From assembly GCA_026936335.1 (NCBI GenBank), contig JAPMXV010000034.1, positions 566,001 through 630,000 on the forward strand: a stretch of 64,000 nt of DNA, in the 5' to 3' direction. The notes under the pieces are model-generated. The model had not been told where the DNA came from. It saw only the letters and a program-made list of their open reading frames with translations, and searched no databases. Shown here piece after piece: positions 21,791-33,653 of this stretch; within the stretch, counting starts at the first letter, position 1; each line of letters starts with the position of its first letter. The position numbers were made by a program, and so were the translations under genes. Source of the DNA: Mantamonas sphyraenae. Taxonomy: Eukaryota; CRuMs; Mantamonadidae.

Positions 21791-24700
21791 ATGCAGGCGG
21801 ACACACAGGGCAGGAGACGGCGTGTGTTGAGTGCCAATGCGCGGGAACGGCAGGGAATTCCACGGCTGGGAGAGCAGCAGATGATGGGGGGTGAGCGAAG
21901 CGGCAGGAAAGGACAGAGCAGGAGTGCAGCAGGAGGCTCGCGACGCAGACCACCGAGTGCGCCAGCAGGGGTGCGCAGTGTGTCCTTTGCAAGCGACACA
22001 GTGGGCAATGCAGGCGCAGGACAGGATGGCATGGCAGTGGTGGTGGTGGAGGGACAGGGCGGGCAGGAGTCGAGCGCGGGTACGTTGGGCTGGACAAACG
22101 ACGGCGATGAGTGGGAAGGGAATGGAGATGGGGAAGGGTGGGATGATGAGGATGAGGAGGAGGATGAGGATGAGGAGGAGGAGGAGGATGAGGATGAGGA
22201 GGAGTGGGAGGATGACGAGTGGGAGGAGGAGGAGGAGGAGGACGGCGGCTGGGAGAAGGGACTAAGGGGAGCGCTGGAAGAGGACTTGAGACAGGAAGAG
22301 AGGATGCAACTGCGTCTGAAGAACGAATACTATCTGAGCAAGCACCCAGAGGTGCAGAAGCTGATCTCGAGGTTTCTGGCAGAGTGTATGGAGCTTGCAC
22401 CGGCAAAGCCAAGCCAGTTTGCAGTGGACTTTTTCACACACCCACAACTGCGGGAGTTTGTGCGACACAACCGTCCATCGCCGTTTCTGGACGAGAGGGG
22501 CGACAATGCGATGAATGCACGTCTGCTGATCCACTCGCACGCGCGGCTGGGAGCCAAGAACGCGGATCCAAAGACGGTGAAGCGGCGGCTGAAGCGGCTA
22601 CAGGCTGGGCCAAGGTACAGTCGACGAGGAAGTAGCAGCAGCATGCAGAGCCAGAGGAGCCTTGGGGAGGGAGGGAATGGAGATGGGGAGGGTGGGGATG
22701 ATGGTGAGATCATGGTTGCACGACAACCCATCATGCGGGTGTTGTACACGAGTGACAGTCAGGATGTGGTGGCCAAGGCATACAGTGCTGGGGATCCGGC
22801 TGTGGTGGCACAATTGGTGCGGAATGTGCGTGCCACGTACCACAACATGGGCCACCAGGGGTCTGCGGCAATGATCCCCACGGTGTTTGTGCACGGGGGC
22901 AATCTGTTGGGACCCAACCTGTACAATGCTCTGCCTGTGCAATTGCAGGCGGGAAGACACAAGGTGGGAGTGGGCCGCAGTGCCAAACCTCCGTTTGAAC
23001 ACGTGGGCAGCAAGTTGCTGGCCATTGAACCGTTGAGCAGCGGCGGTCCGTACCCTGGCATGGAGGTTGCCTCGCAGATGGGAGTCGATGTGGTTGTGCC
23101 AGGCCCTGCAGATGTGCAGGTGTTGCGCAGTCACCTGTTTCAGGACGTGTTGGAACGGTACGCAGGTGTGTCGTGGGTGCTGACAAATGCCACGCTGGAT
23201 GGACAGCTGTTTCGTGTGAGGGAGAGCAGTGCGCGTGCGGCGCATGCCGAGGGACGTTTGGTTCCAGTGCATGACTTTCACCAACGCCACAAGGATCTGG
23301 TGGCCTTCCATGGCATCAATCAGTTCCACAACAATGCGTACCGCTACCTTCCGCTGTTGTACCGCAAGCACTTGCTGTTTGTGTGTGGTCTGATGCACCC
23401 GGGGGCCTATGCACACGATGAAGCGGCCATGGCGGACATGGGCATTGTGGACGTGCGTGACGACTTGGTCAACACGCTAGAGGAGGCGTACGCGGAGTTT
23501 CGCGAGGCAATGGGACAGTACAGCGAGATGCGACGGCAGGTGGCACATGCCACGTTGGTGTTGGTGCTTCGGTATGAACCGCACACACATCCAAACCTGG
23601 CCAACGAGGTGTACGCGCAGCTGACAAACTCGGCGACGCTGAAGGCGTTCTTCAGGGACGACATGGTGATCCACCTGGCACACAACCACGAGGCGTACCA
23701 CATGCCCATGACACCCATGTTCCACGCAGGCACGAGGTGGAACAGGCTGCTGGTGCACCATTTCTACCGCGTGGCGCGTTCGGAACTGTTGCCGCTGCTG
23801 GATCCGTTGCGTCGTGTGAGCGAAGCCAAGCTGAAAACGGTGCTGACCAGCATGCAGTCTGATCGTACGCCACGGTTCAACGAACAGGGTCAACCGCTGA
23901 ACTTGGCTGCGTTGCGGCACGACAGCAACCTGAGCAGTGTGAGTGTGTCGTCGTTGGGGTCATCGGAAGGGGGCAGCAGCAGCGGCAGCGTGAGTGGCCC
24001 GCATGTGCTGCAGACAGTGGCACGGCGCAAGAGCTATCGCAAGCAGAGCAGCAGTGCGGTGGCGGCAACGTTTGTGTCTGCGTTGCAGGAGAAGATTGGT
24101 GTGGAAGAGGATGAGGGGAAGGGTACGGGCCAAGGCAAGGGCAAGGGCAAGGGCAAGGGCAAAGGGAAGACGGGGCGCAAGGACAGCGTGGGTGTGGAGG
24201 AATTGGACGCCGACACACGGTATGAGGAACGCACATACCAGCCGATCAACTATTGGTGGCCGGCAGGCCATTTCACGTCGTTCTACCTGCCGACGATGGC
24301 GATGGGAGACCACGAGCGACGGTTTGAGAGCGGGCAGGAGGAGATGGACACGTGGGTGAGCGAACGGGCAAAGTTCCTGGGATTGTTTGCAGAGTTTGCA
24401 AACGACGAGGGTCGGCTGGAGTACGGCCAGCTGGGGGAGCTGTTGGAACGTAGCAGTGTGGGCAACAAGCAGGAGTTGGATGCAGTGAGTGTGGCGCGAC
24501 ATTTGGACCTGTCGACAAGTGGGACGGTGGACTCGCACACGCTGTGGACGTTCCTGTGGCCGCTGGTGGCACGTCAGGAATTCGAGCGGGGGATTTTGCT
24601 GCGGTTCCACGACATGGACACAGCGGAACGGATGGTGGTGACACGACGTACGTTTGGGGAGCTTCTGAGTTGGGTGTCACACGAGTGGTACTTTTCACGC

Positions 24701-25903
24701 ACGGCCACGAGCACAGCGCAGTGCGATCTGGGTGGATATGTGGGAACGCGACTGAACGGTCTGTCGTTTGTGGAACAGAACGAGCGCATGGCACTGCTAC
24801 GTCGCAAGGGCAACGCAAAGGTGTTGAGTGACGAGTATGTGGGTGGCCTGTATGCGTTCTTTGACCATCGCGGGCGGGGACACGTGCGCCTGAACGATCT
24901 GCTGAATCGGGTGAGTGCGTTTGACCTCGTGCACTCGCGTATCCGACACCACAGCTACACGCTGCGCCACGTACGCAGTGTGGTGGAACACTACGAAGCG
25001 CTTGCGATGGCGTGGGTGGGTGTTGGTCACGCAGATGCTCTGTACACGCCTGTGTGTGCGGTGGAAGGGAACGTGGAACAGCCGCCCCATTGGACGTGTG
25101 GCAAGTCCAGCCCCATGGCCACTCTGGTTGCGTATGCCATGCGTGAGCCGGAAGTGGTGGGTGTGCTCAGTAGCCAGGGACTGTTGGATGTGCCGGGGAT
25201 GGATGGAGAGGCGATGGTAGTTCCGTTTGTGACGCCGCGTTCGTTGGGGCTGGGCATGGTGGCGTCACACACTCTGCGTGTGCGCGATCTGGTGACAGTG
25301 GCGCATGGTGAGGGCGATGAGGCAGGGCTGTGGGCAGCCAGGCTGCCGTACGAGCAGTTTGTGGAGATGTACAGGGCGGGATTGGACATGCACTTTGCAC
25401 GGGAGATGCTGTTTAGCAAGGCACCGTTGAGCATGGACTTTCCCACCACGGGTGTGTTGGGACTGGTGTACAACGTGGATGTGCCCGAGGACAGCTTTTT
25501 GTTTGACATGCGGGACAACGGCAAGAACACGCTGGCAGGGGCGTACCGTGCACGTGTGCGTGCCCAAGACGCACCCTGGGTGGTCGTCCTGGCCGACGAG
25601 AGTGTACACCGGCCCGGGAGTGTGTACACGCGTGTGGTGGGACCCAAGCGATGGGAGCGTGTGTCGGGCGATGTGCGCGAAGTGATGGAGGCGACGCAAG
25701 GACTGATGGATGTCAACGCAGGCAATCTGCGTGCAGGTGCACTGGTGTTGCATGCCATGCGTGTCGCATCGGGAGAAGACGCGGCTGGGATTGTCAAGAT
25801 GCGTGCGTTGAATCGGATTGGGGTGTTTTTTGTCGATCGCAACGGTGACGAGGTGAACGACGGTGTGTTGGGCAACATGTACGGCGGGGAGTGGTGGAAG
25901 TAG
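21791..25903 (+). CDS. Large RIIa-fold protein with EF-hand-like region
   Basis: One long exon of about 1370 residues. ATG 21791 is the first Met of the frame; a Met-Met pair about 30 codons downstream is an alternative. The N-terminus is basic, followed by a strongly acidic run (about 22140-22250). An RIIa-like docking segment comes next, SKHPEVQKLISRFLAECMEL then FAVDFFTHPQLREFV, which is the dimerisation/AKAP-docking fold common in ciliary proteins. The middle third (NLLGPNLYNALPVQLQ, VSWVLTNATLDGQLF) is not recognised. A Lys-Gly repeat (GKGKGKGKGKGK) precedes a region with EF-hand-like helices (FLGLFAEFANDEGRLEYGQL; GGLYAFFDHRGRGHVRLNDL) that lack some canonical Ca ligands. Overall it looks like a flagellar scaffold, by inference from the RIIa segment only. 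Confidence 0.65.
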   Translation: MQADTQGRRRRVLSANARERQGIPRLGEQQMMGGERSGRKGQSRSAAGGSRRRPPSAPAGVRSVSFASDTVGNAGAGQDGMAVVVVEGQGGQESSAGTLGWTNDGDEWEGNGDGEGWDDEDEEEDEDEEEEEDEDEEEWEDDEWEEEEEEDGGWEKGLRGALEEDLRQEERMQLRLKNEYYLSKHPEVQKLISRFLAECMELAPAKPSQFAVDFFTHPQLREFVRHNRPSPFLDERGDNAMNARLLIHSHARLGAKNADPKTVKRRLKRLQAGPRYSRRGSSSSMQSQRSLGEGGNGDGEGGDDGEIMVARQPIMRVLYTSDSQDVVAKAYSAGDPAVVAQLVRNVRATYHNMGHQGSAAMIPTVFVHGGNLLGPNLYNALPVQLQAGRHKVGVGRSAKPPFEHVGSKLLAIEPLSSGGPYPGMEVASQMGVDVVVPGPADVQVLRSHLFQDVLERYAGVSWVLTNATLDGQLFRVRESSARAAHAEGRLVPVHDFHQRHKDLVAFHGINQFHNNAYRYLPLLYRKHLLFVCGLMHPGAYAHDEAAMADMGIVDVRDDLVNTLEEAYAEFREAMGQYSEMRRQVAHATLVLVLRYEPHTHPNLANEVYAQLTNSATLKAFFRDDMVIHLAHNHEAYHMPMTPMFHAGTRWNRLLVHHFYRVARSELLPLLDPLRRVSEAKLKTVLTSMQSDRTPRFNEQGQPLNLAALRHDSNLSSVSVSSLGSSEGGSSSGSVSGPHVLQTVARRKSYRKQSSSAVAATFVSALQEKIGVEEDEGKGTGQGKGKGKGKGKGKTGRKDSVGVEELDADTRYEERTYQPINYWWPAGHFTSFYLPTMAMGDHERRFESGQEEMDTWVSERAKFLGLFAEFANDEGRLEYGQLGELLERSSVGNKQELDAVSVARHLDLSTSGTVDSHTLWTFLWPLVARQEFERGILLRFHDMDTAERMVVTRRTFGELLSWVSHEWYFSRTATSTAQCDLGGYVGTRLNGLSFVEQNERMALLRRKGNAKVLSDEYVGGLYAFFDHRGRGHVRLNDLLNRVSAFDLVHSRIRHHSYTLRHVRSVVEHYEALAMAWVGVGHADALYTPVCAVEGNVEQPPHWTCGKSSPMATLVAYAMREPEVVGVLSSQGLLDVPGMDGEAMVVPFVTPRSLGLGMVASHTLRVRDLVTVAHGEGDEAGLWAARLPYEQFVEMYRAGLDMHFAREMLFSKAPLSMDFPTTGVLGLVYNVDVPEDSFLFDMRDNGKNTLAGAYRARVRAQDAPWVVVLADESVHRPGSVYTRVVGPKRWERVSGDVREVMEATQGLMDVNAGNLRAGALVLHAMRVASGEDAAGIVKMRALNRIGVFFVDRNGDEVNDGVLGNMYGGEWWK

Positions 25904-25946
25904 GTGGCGTTGAATGCAGAATGCAGAATGCAGAGGTTCGTGTTTT

Positions 25947-28900
25947 TTACCAAAGGAGAATGGGTTCAGACTCTGTGGTGGGCACGACGCCGGCGTGTTC
26001 GATGCGCAGGGTAAGGGCCTTGCAGACAGATGACTCGGAAGGAGTGACGAGTCCCTTGCCAGCGAGCTCACCAGAGGCAATGGCATCGACGGCACAGCCG
26101 ACGGGGATGCCGACGGTGCGTGCCATGGCGGAGGCGTTGTCGTCGCCATACTCGACGAGCTGCGAGGTGTACCTGGTCTGTGTGCCGTCCTGGGTCTCTG
26201 CAATGACGGAGACAATGAGCAGCACAAGGTCCTTCTCGCCGTCCTCGTAGGCCAGCTTCTCGCTGAGCCAGTCGACGACGACGTCAAACGGAGAGGTGCC
26301 ACTCTTGGGCACGAGCTGGGTGCTGAGAAGACCCAGGGTCATCATCTTGGAGACGGCCTGGCGTGCTTTTGTCTGGGAGAAGCCCTGACCAATGAGAGTG
26401 GCAGCGACGGCGCGACAGACATGTTCGAGGGAGACGTCGCTGTCCTCGTCGATGTAGACGAGGTCTGCAACGAGCTGGTGCCAGGTGATGTCCTTGCCCG
26501 AGGCGAGGAGGTGGTTCTCGTCGTGGGAGATGAGGCCGAGCTTGTCGATGGCATGCATGGTTTGGAAGTAGCCCTTGTAGCGGAGGGTGCCACGCACAAA
26601 GGTGCTGGCCTCGCTGAGGACGCCGTACTCCTTGGCAAAGTACAGGGAGTTGTGGTTGGGCACAGCCTCGACGTTGTATCCGGGGCAGTAGGGGATCTCA
26701 CCCAGGGAGTGGGAGTACAACAGTTTGCCGTTGACCTTTGCGGTGAGGCCATCGATGCGATACACGGCGTCGCGGTGCATGGAACGCAGGGCACCGGCGG
26801 GACTCCAGCTGAACTTGTAGCCCAGGGCATTGTTGTTGTCCTCCGGGGCGGGCAATCCACCACAGTAGCTCTCGAGGGAGACGACCTTTGCGTCGAGGTC
26901 GTTGTGGACCATGTCGATGAGGTTGCGTGCAAGCATGTGGTCGAGACCTGGATCGAGGCCCATCTCACACAGGACGGTGATGCCAGCCTCGGCGATGTCT
27001 GCCTCCAGTGCACGCATCTCGTCGCTGATGTAGCTTGCGTTGACCATGTCCTTCTTGTGACGCACACAGAGCTTGGCCACGGGTGGGTGGAGGTGTGCAG
27101 GCAGGAGACTGATGACCATGTCGGACTCCGAGACAAGCTGATCGAGCAGCTCATCGTCCTTGGTGCTGTCACACCGGACGGGCGTGCAACGCGGATGGCC
27201 ACCGCAGAGGGCCACGGCCTCGTCCAGGAAGAGACTGGCCACAGTGACGATGTAGTTGCCTGCATCCATCATGTGACGCACCAGCGGAGGCGTCACCATG
27301 CCGGCACCGAGCAGGAGCACCTTTTTGAACTTTTCCTCATTGGCACGGCGCATGTCGGCAATGTACTTGAAGCCAGGTGTGAGTTGGCCGTGTGTCAGCA
27401 GGATGGAGTTGCGCACCTCGTCGCAGATGTCTGTCTGTTGGTCAAAGGGGACCGAGCCGTCTGCCACGGCCATTTCGGGGATAAAGGGCATGAGGTGGGT
27501 TCCAAAGAACTGGAGTGGGGGGGGAGGGGGGGAGGGGGGGGGGGTTAGTGAGTGTGTGGGATTTGGGGGGGTTGGGGAGGGGGGAGGGAAGGGGGGAGGA
27601 CGGCACTCACCTCGGATGCCTCGCGTGCCAGCTCGCATGGGAGGTTGTCGATAGCAAGTACAAAGAGTCCCTTGGCGTAGATGTCGTTGGAGGTGTTGCC
27701 TGTGTCGAGATCGTAGATGAAAAAGGGATCGTCGATGCTGGTGGAGTCGAGCATCCACTCGACGGAACCGCCAATGTCGCAGCTGACGTCAATGTCAAAC
27801 TGGAGGCGCAGCTTGCCTGCATCACGCAGATCTTTGGTCTCTGCAATGGAGAGCAGACGCGGCTGGTGTTCCTCCCAGTACATGCCGTTGACGAGGACGG
27901 TGGTGTACGGGGCGATCTGCTCGGCAAAGATGGAGCGGTAGCGCTTGGCACCGTGCTCGTAAAACTCCTTGCGGTCAAAGGGACTCGAACCATCGACGTG
28001 TTGGACCCAATCGCGCGAAGAAAGGTTGCACACGTAAACGACCTTGTTGCTGGCGGCACCCGGCTCAAAGAGGGCAGGCAGCTCGTCCACAGTCACCTCC
28101 TGCACGGGGAGGGAGTAAAGAACGTCGCGGGCTCCGGTGGCACACTGTCCCTTGCCACCTGTGATGGTGATGACAAAGGGCACGAGCGAGTCATCGAGAC
28201 CGACGTTGGCAATCTGCTTGCCCACCTGGGCAACGGCATCCTTGGCATCGGCCACCGAATCGTAGGTGTAGGCAGGCGCGACTTGCTGTGGAGAGAGTGT
28301 GTGCGAGGTCGCATGTGCAGGCGCAGCGGCAGAGTGTGCACACAGAGTGAGTGCGAGGCCAGAGGCAAAGAGGGCGGTTTGCGCAAATTTTCAGGCGGCG
28401 AGGAAACCCACCAGAAACGGCGTCTGCACGCCCTGTGCCAGCAGGCGGTTGCCAACAAAGGAAAGACCATCGATGGACCCTGCGCGGCCTGCGTACTGGC
28501 CGAATCGCACCAGGCGCTGGCCGTTGTTGTCGCGGATGCGCTCGTAGTCAAAGAGACGGATGTTCTGGGAGAGGAGAGGCGGACCCGTGGCGGCGGCACG
28601 GGGGGATGGAAATGAGCACGGCGAGCGTCAGAGGGCGGCTGTGGACGGGTGTGCATAGGCAGGGAGGGACGGATACCTTGCGCAGCATGACATCCATGAG
28701 TGGCATGTTGTACGGCTGGGCCTTGATGATGTGGGAGAAGAAGATGTAGTTGCGGTTGGGAATGATCACATCGGCCGGCACTTCCTTCACGGCCACAATG
28801 AGGGCGGCGGGGCTCAGATCCTCGTCAATGACAGCGCCAGCCTGTGGGAGGTGGGATGGGATGGGATGGGGAGACACACGGAAGGGTAAGCATGAGGAAC

Positions 28901-29146
28901 GGTGCGTGGGTGCCCAAAGGGAAGAAGAGAACTTGCCTCCTCGTATTCCGTGTCGGCAAAGATGCGCATCTTGCTGGGCTGCACGATGACTTTGAGGCCG
29001 TGGGTGTTGACGAGCTCGCGCACATTGTCTGGGGTCAGGGCTACGCGGCGTTCCCATCGGTTCTTGGTCTCACGCCGGATGCCAATGATCTTGTTTCCTT
29101 TCAAGGTGGCTGTGGAGCTTTCGGTGGAGCTGGAGCTTGAAGACAT
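25947..29146 (-). CDS. AASS: Bifunctional lysine-ketoglutarate reductase / saccharopine dehydrogenase
   Basis: Five exons (28937-29146, 28677-28841, 28412-28564, 27611-28285, 25947-27509), all phase 0, give 921 residues, close to the 926 of the human enzyme. It carries the first two steps of lysine degradation by the saccharopine pathway, normally in mitochondria. The N-terminal LKR half shows IIGIRRETKNRWERRVALTP, AVKEVPADVIIPNRNYIFFS and RAGSIDGLSFVGNRLL. The C-terminal SDH half starts with the Rossmann motif KKVLLLGAGMVTPPLVRHMM and continues with ITVLCEMGLDPGLDHMLARN and ESYCGGLPAPEDNNNALGYK. Intron 1 has a GC-AG boundary (donor GCAAGT). No clear mitochondrial presequence is seen; the N-terminus is a Ser run. 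The stop is 43 bp from the convergent RIIa-gene stop. Confidence 0.95.
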
Positions 29147-29616
29147 TGCTGGGGGTAGTTTTGGTGGGTGGGAAGGAGCAAGGGTAATTGTGGTGGGTGG
29201 TGGAGAGGAAGCGGGGATGGGGATGTTGGTGTGGGAGTGTGCGTGATTGTGTGTGGCAGAGTGCAGTGGGGGAGGCCTGCGGGGAGGGAGGGAGGGAGCG
29301 GGATCCGGAGATTTTGCACGTGTCGGGATGCCTTGAGACAATTTGACGTGGGACGTTGGGACAGGGATGGAAGGGTGGAAGGAGGTTGTGGGATGGGATG
29401 GCTGGGGGTCGATCGTGGGAAAGGGGGACAGGTGAGGGTAGAGGGGCGTGGAGGTGGCGTGGATGAGGAAGGAGGGTGTTTGTTTTGTTGATGATGGTGT
29501 GATGATTGTAGGGTGGTTGGGAAATGAATGGGAGGACCTGGGAGGGGAGGAGAGAAGGAGGGGGAGTTGGGTGGGGTGTTGGGAGGGAGGGGGGAAGGCG
29601 ATCGTTGTGTGGTGGA
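29147..29616. other. Intergenic spacer, purine-rich on plus strand
   Basis: A 470-bp spacer upstream of AASS and downstream of CK2 alpha copy 2. It is very G-rich on the plus strand (many GGGAGG and GGTGGG words). I see no conserved ORF or RNA gene, so it most likely holds the AASS promoter. Confidence 0.5.
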
Positions 29617-31354
<1,738 letters not shown>

Positions 31355-31541
31355 CCGTTGGGAGGGGATTGTGGGAGGGAAAGGGGAGGGAATTGGGTGT
31401 TGGGGGGGGTGGGTTTCGTGTGGATGGGTTGGCGCGGGGGGCAAGATGTTCTTCTTGGGTCGTTCGAATGTGGCTCAGCGCAGTGCGCAGGGTGCGGTGG
31501 CATTGTTGTGTGTCTGATCTGTGTGCTTTGTGTGCGTGGGA

Positions 31542-33635
31542 TCAGTTCATTCTGCCTTCAAAGTAGCGTTGGACGTCTTGGAAGCCGCGCAAGCGCGCCA
31601 TTTCAAAGGCACCAAATCCTTCGTCGAAGTAGGAGTTTGCATCGGCACCACGCTCAAGCAGAAGCATCAAGGTTCCGTACTGGCCATGGGAAGCAGCGAC
31701 AAAGACGGCGTTGCCCGAGAAGGACTCGAGCGAGTGGATGTCGGCGCCTGCATCGAGGAGTGTCGTCACCACGGGTGTGGACCCGCGACTGGTGGCATTG
31801 AGCAGAGGCGTCATCCCATTGACGTCCTTGGATTCGAGGTTTGCGCCGGCGGCTACAAGGAGGCTGACAACACCCACGGCGTTGCTGATGGCCGCAATGG
31901 ACAGTGGCGTACGTCGCATGTTGTTTTGTCTCTCCGTGTCTGCACCTGCATCCAGGAGCAGTTGGGTGATGGCTTCGTGGCCTGCTTCGGCGGCAACCAT
32001 CAGCGCAGTGGTGGCGGATTGCCCTTTGCAGTCCACGCGCACACCTGCTTCGAGCAACGCAGACACCGCTTCAGTGTTGCCTCGCAAACTCGCACACTTG
32101 AGGGGATCGTACAGAGGACCCGTGGGGGTGTTGACATCGACGCCGAGGTTGATGAGGACTGGGATGAGATCACAATGGCCTCGTGCCGCAGCATAGGCAA
32201 GCAACGAGGATCCATCCATGGAACGAGCATTGAGGTCGGCTCCTGCTTGGACGAGGGCCTCGATCACGGGGATGGATCCTGATTGGATGGCATTGAAAAG
32301 CGGTGTGTCTCCGTTGGAGCCCCGCACATTGACATCCAACCCCATGGCAATGGCTTCATGCACGGCATCCAATTGTTTGTACAGTGCAGCAACGTGGAGG
32401 ATGGACCAATCGCCTGCTGCAGGGAGGGGATCGGCGCCTGCGTCGCGGATGGTGCGCATGTTCTGCACATGGCCTCGCCTCGCTGCGTACATGAGGGCGC
32501 TGAATTTGTCGTCATCCATCGCATCCACTTGTGCGCCTGCGTCCAGGAGCATTTGCACGAGGATGGGGTCTGGGTGTTTGGCCGCATGCATGAGCGGTGT
32601 TTGGCCGGTGCTGGAGCTCAGGCAGGCATCCGCCCCGGCCTCCAAGAGCACACGCGACGCTGATCGGATGCCAAGATCTGTGGCAGTCAAAAGTGGCGTC
32701 CACAGATTGGAGCCAGCCTGATGGTTGACATGTGCGCCGGCGTTGAGGAGCAATGTGCACGTTGCCTCTCTGTCCTCGTCCGAGATGTCTTTGTTGTTGG
32801 GCCCACCACAGGCACAGTGCAATGGCGACCAACCGGAGTCACTGCATCCATTCACATCAGCTCCTGCATCCAGGAGGACACGTACTGCGTCGACGCAGCG
32901 TGCTCCAGCTGCATACATGAGCGCAGAGTAGCCATGGCGTGTGCGTTTGTGTATGTCTGCACCTGCATGCACCAACACCTTTACGATGTCGCCATGACCC
33001 TTTTGTGCCGCACACATGAGCGCTGTTTTCTCCTCCAGCACATCGAGCGGCTCTACGCTTGCGTCCAACAGCATTTTGACACAGGACACATTGCCATGCT
33101 TGCACGCAGACATGAGTACCGTCCATCCAAGCATGCGTTGTGCCAATGGGTCTGCCCCTGCGTCCAGGAGGGCCCGCACGTGGTGTTCCCGACCCCGTGC
33201 GGCCGCTTCCATCAGCACAGTCCTCCCGCCGTCGATGGTCGATGCATTTGGGTCGGCCCCTGCTTCCAGCAATGCCAATAGGATATCCGTGTCTGCGTCC
33301 GCGTTGTCGTTGTGCGTGGACATCACGGCAGAGAAGAGAGGGGACCATCCGTTGGGTGATACTGCGTTCGGATTGGCCCCTGCCTGCAGCAACTCGCGTG
33401 CCACGTCTCCATGCCCGTTGCGAATGGCCAACGAAAGAGGAGTGAGGCAAGAGGTGTCCTGTGTTTTGGCCTCCATGTTTGCGCCTGCGGCAAGGAGGGA
33501 TCGCAGGGTGTGGAGTTCACCGTCCGCTGCAGCCTGCATCAACGGGGTGCACCCTACCTCGTTGCGCATCTCCACGTCGTCGTCGTCCGTACCACCTGGT
33601 GGTGGTGGCAAGGGTGGTGTGTGATCCGTGTTCAT
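31542..33635 (-). CDS. Ankyrin-repeat protein
   Basis: A single uninterrupted exon of 697 residues made almost wholly of about 18 ankyrin repeats (33-residue period), from about residue 27 to 690. Typical units are TPLSLAIRNGHGDVARELLQ-AGANPN and TALMVAAEAGHEAITQLLLD-AGADTE. A few repeats carry insertions (for example DISDEDREATC). The short N-terminus is Pro- and Asp-rich (PPLPPPPGG, TDDDDVEM). No kinase, F-box or membrane domain is present, so it is a pure protein-interaction solenoid of unknown partner. There are no introns, unlike most neighbours. Its start is only 18 bp from the stop of the ALDH gene on the same strand, so the ankyrin promoter must lie within ALDH transcribed sequence. 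Confidence 0.92.
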   Translation of the reverse strand: MNTDHTPPLPPPPGGTDDDDVEMRNEVGCTPLMQAAADGELHTLRSLLAAGANMEAKTQDTSCLTPLSLAIRNGHGDVARELLQAGANPNAVSPNGWSPLFSAVMSTHNDNADADTDILLALLEAGADPNASTIDGGRTVLMEAAARGREHHVRALLDAGADPLAQRMLGWTVLMSACKHGNVSCVKMLLDASVEPLDVLEEKTALMCAAQKGHGDIVKVLVHAGADIHKRTRHGYSALMYAAGARCVDAVRVLLDAGADVNGCSDSGWSPLHCACGGPNNKDISDEDREATCTLLLNAGAHVNHQAGSNLWTPLLTATDLGIRSASRVLLEAGADACLSSSTGQTPLMHAAKHPDPILVQMLLDAGAQVDAMDDDKFSALMYAARRGHVQNMRTIRDAGADPLPAAGDWSILHVAALYKQLDAVHEAIAMGLDVNVRGSNGDTPLFNAIQSGSIPVIEALVQAGADLNARSMDGSSLLAYAAARGHCDLIPVLINLGVDVNTPTGPLYDPLKCASLRGNTEAVSALLEAGVRVDCKGQSATTALMVAAEAGHEAITQLLLDAGADTERQNNMRRTPLSIAAISNAVGVVSLLVAAGANLESKDVNGMTPLLNATSRGSTPVVTTLLDAGADIHSLESFSGNAVFVAASHGQYGTLMLLLERGADANSYFDEGFGAFEMARLRGFQDVQRYFEGRMN

Positions 33636-33653
33636 TGCAGTGTTCTGTTGCTC

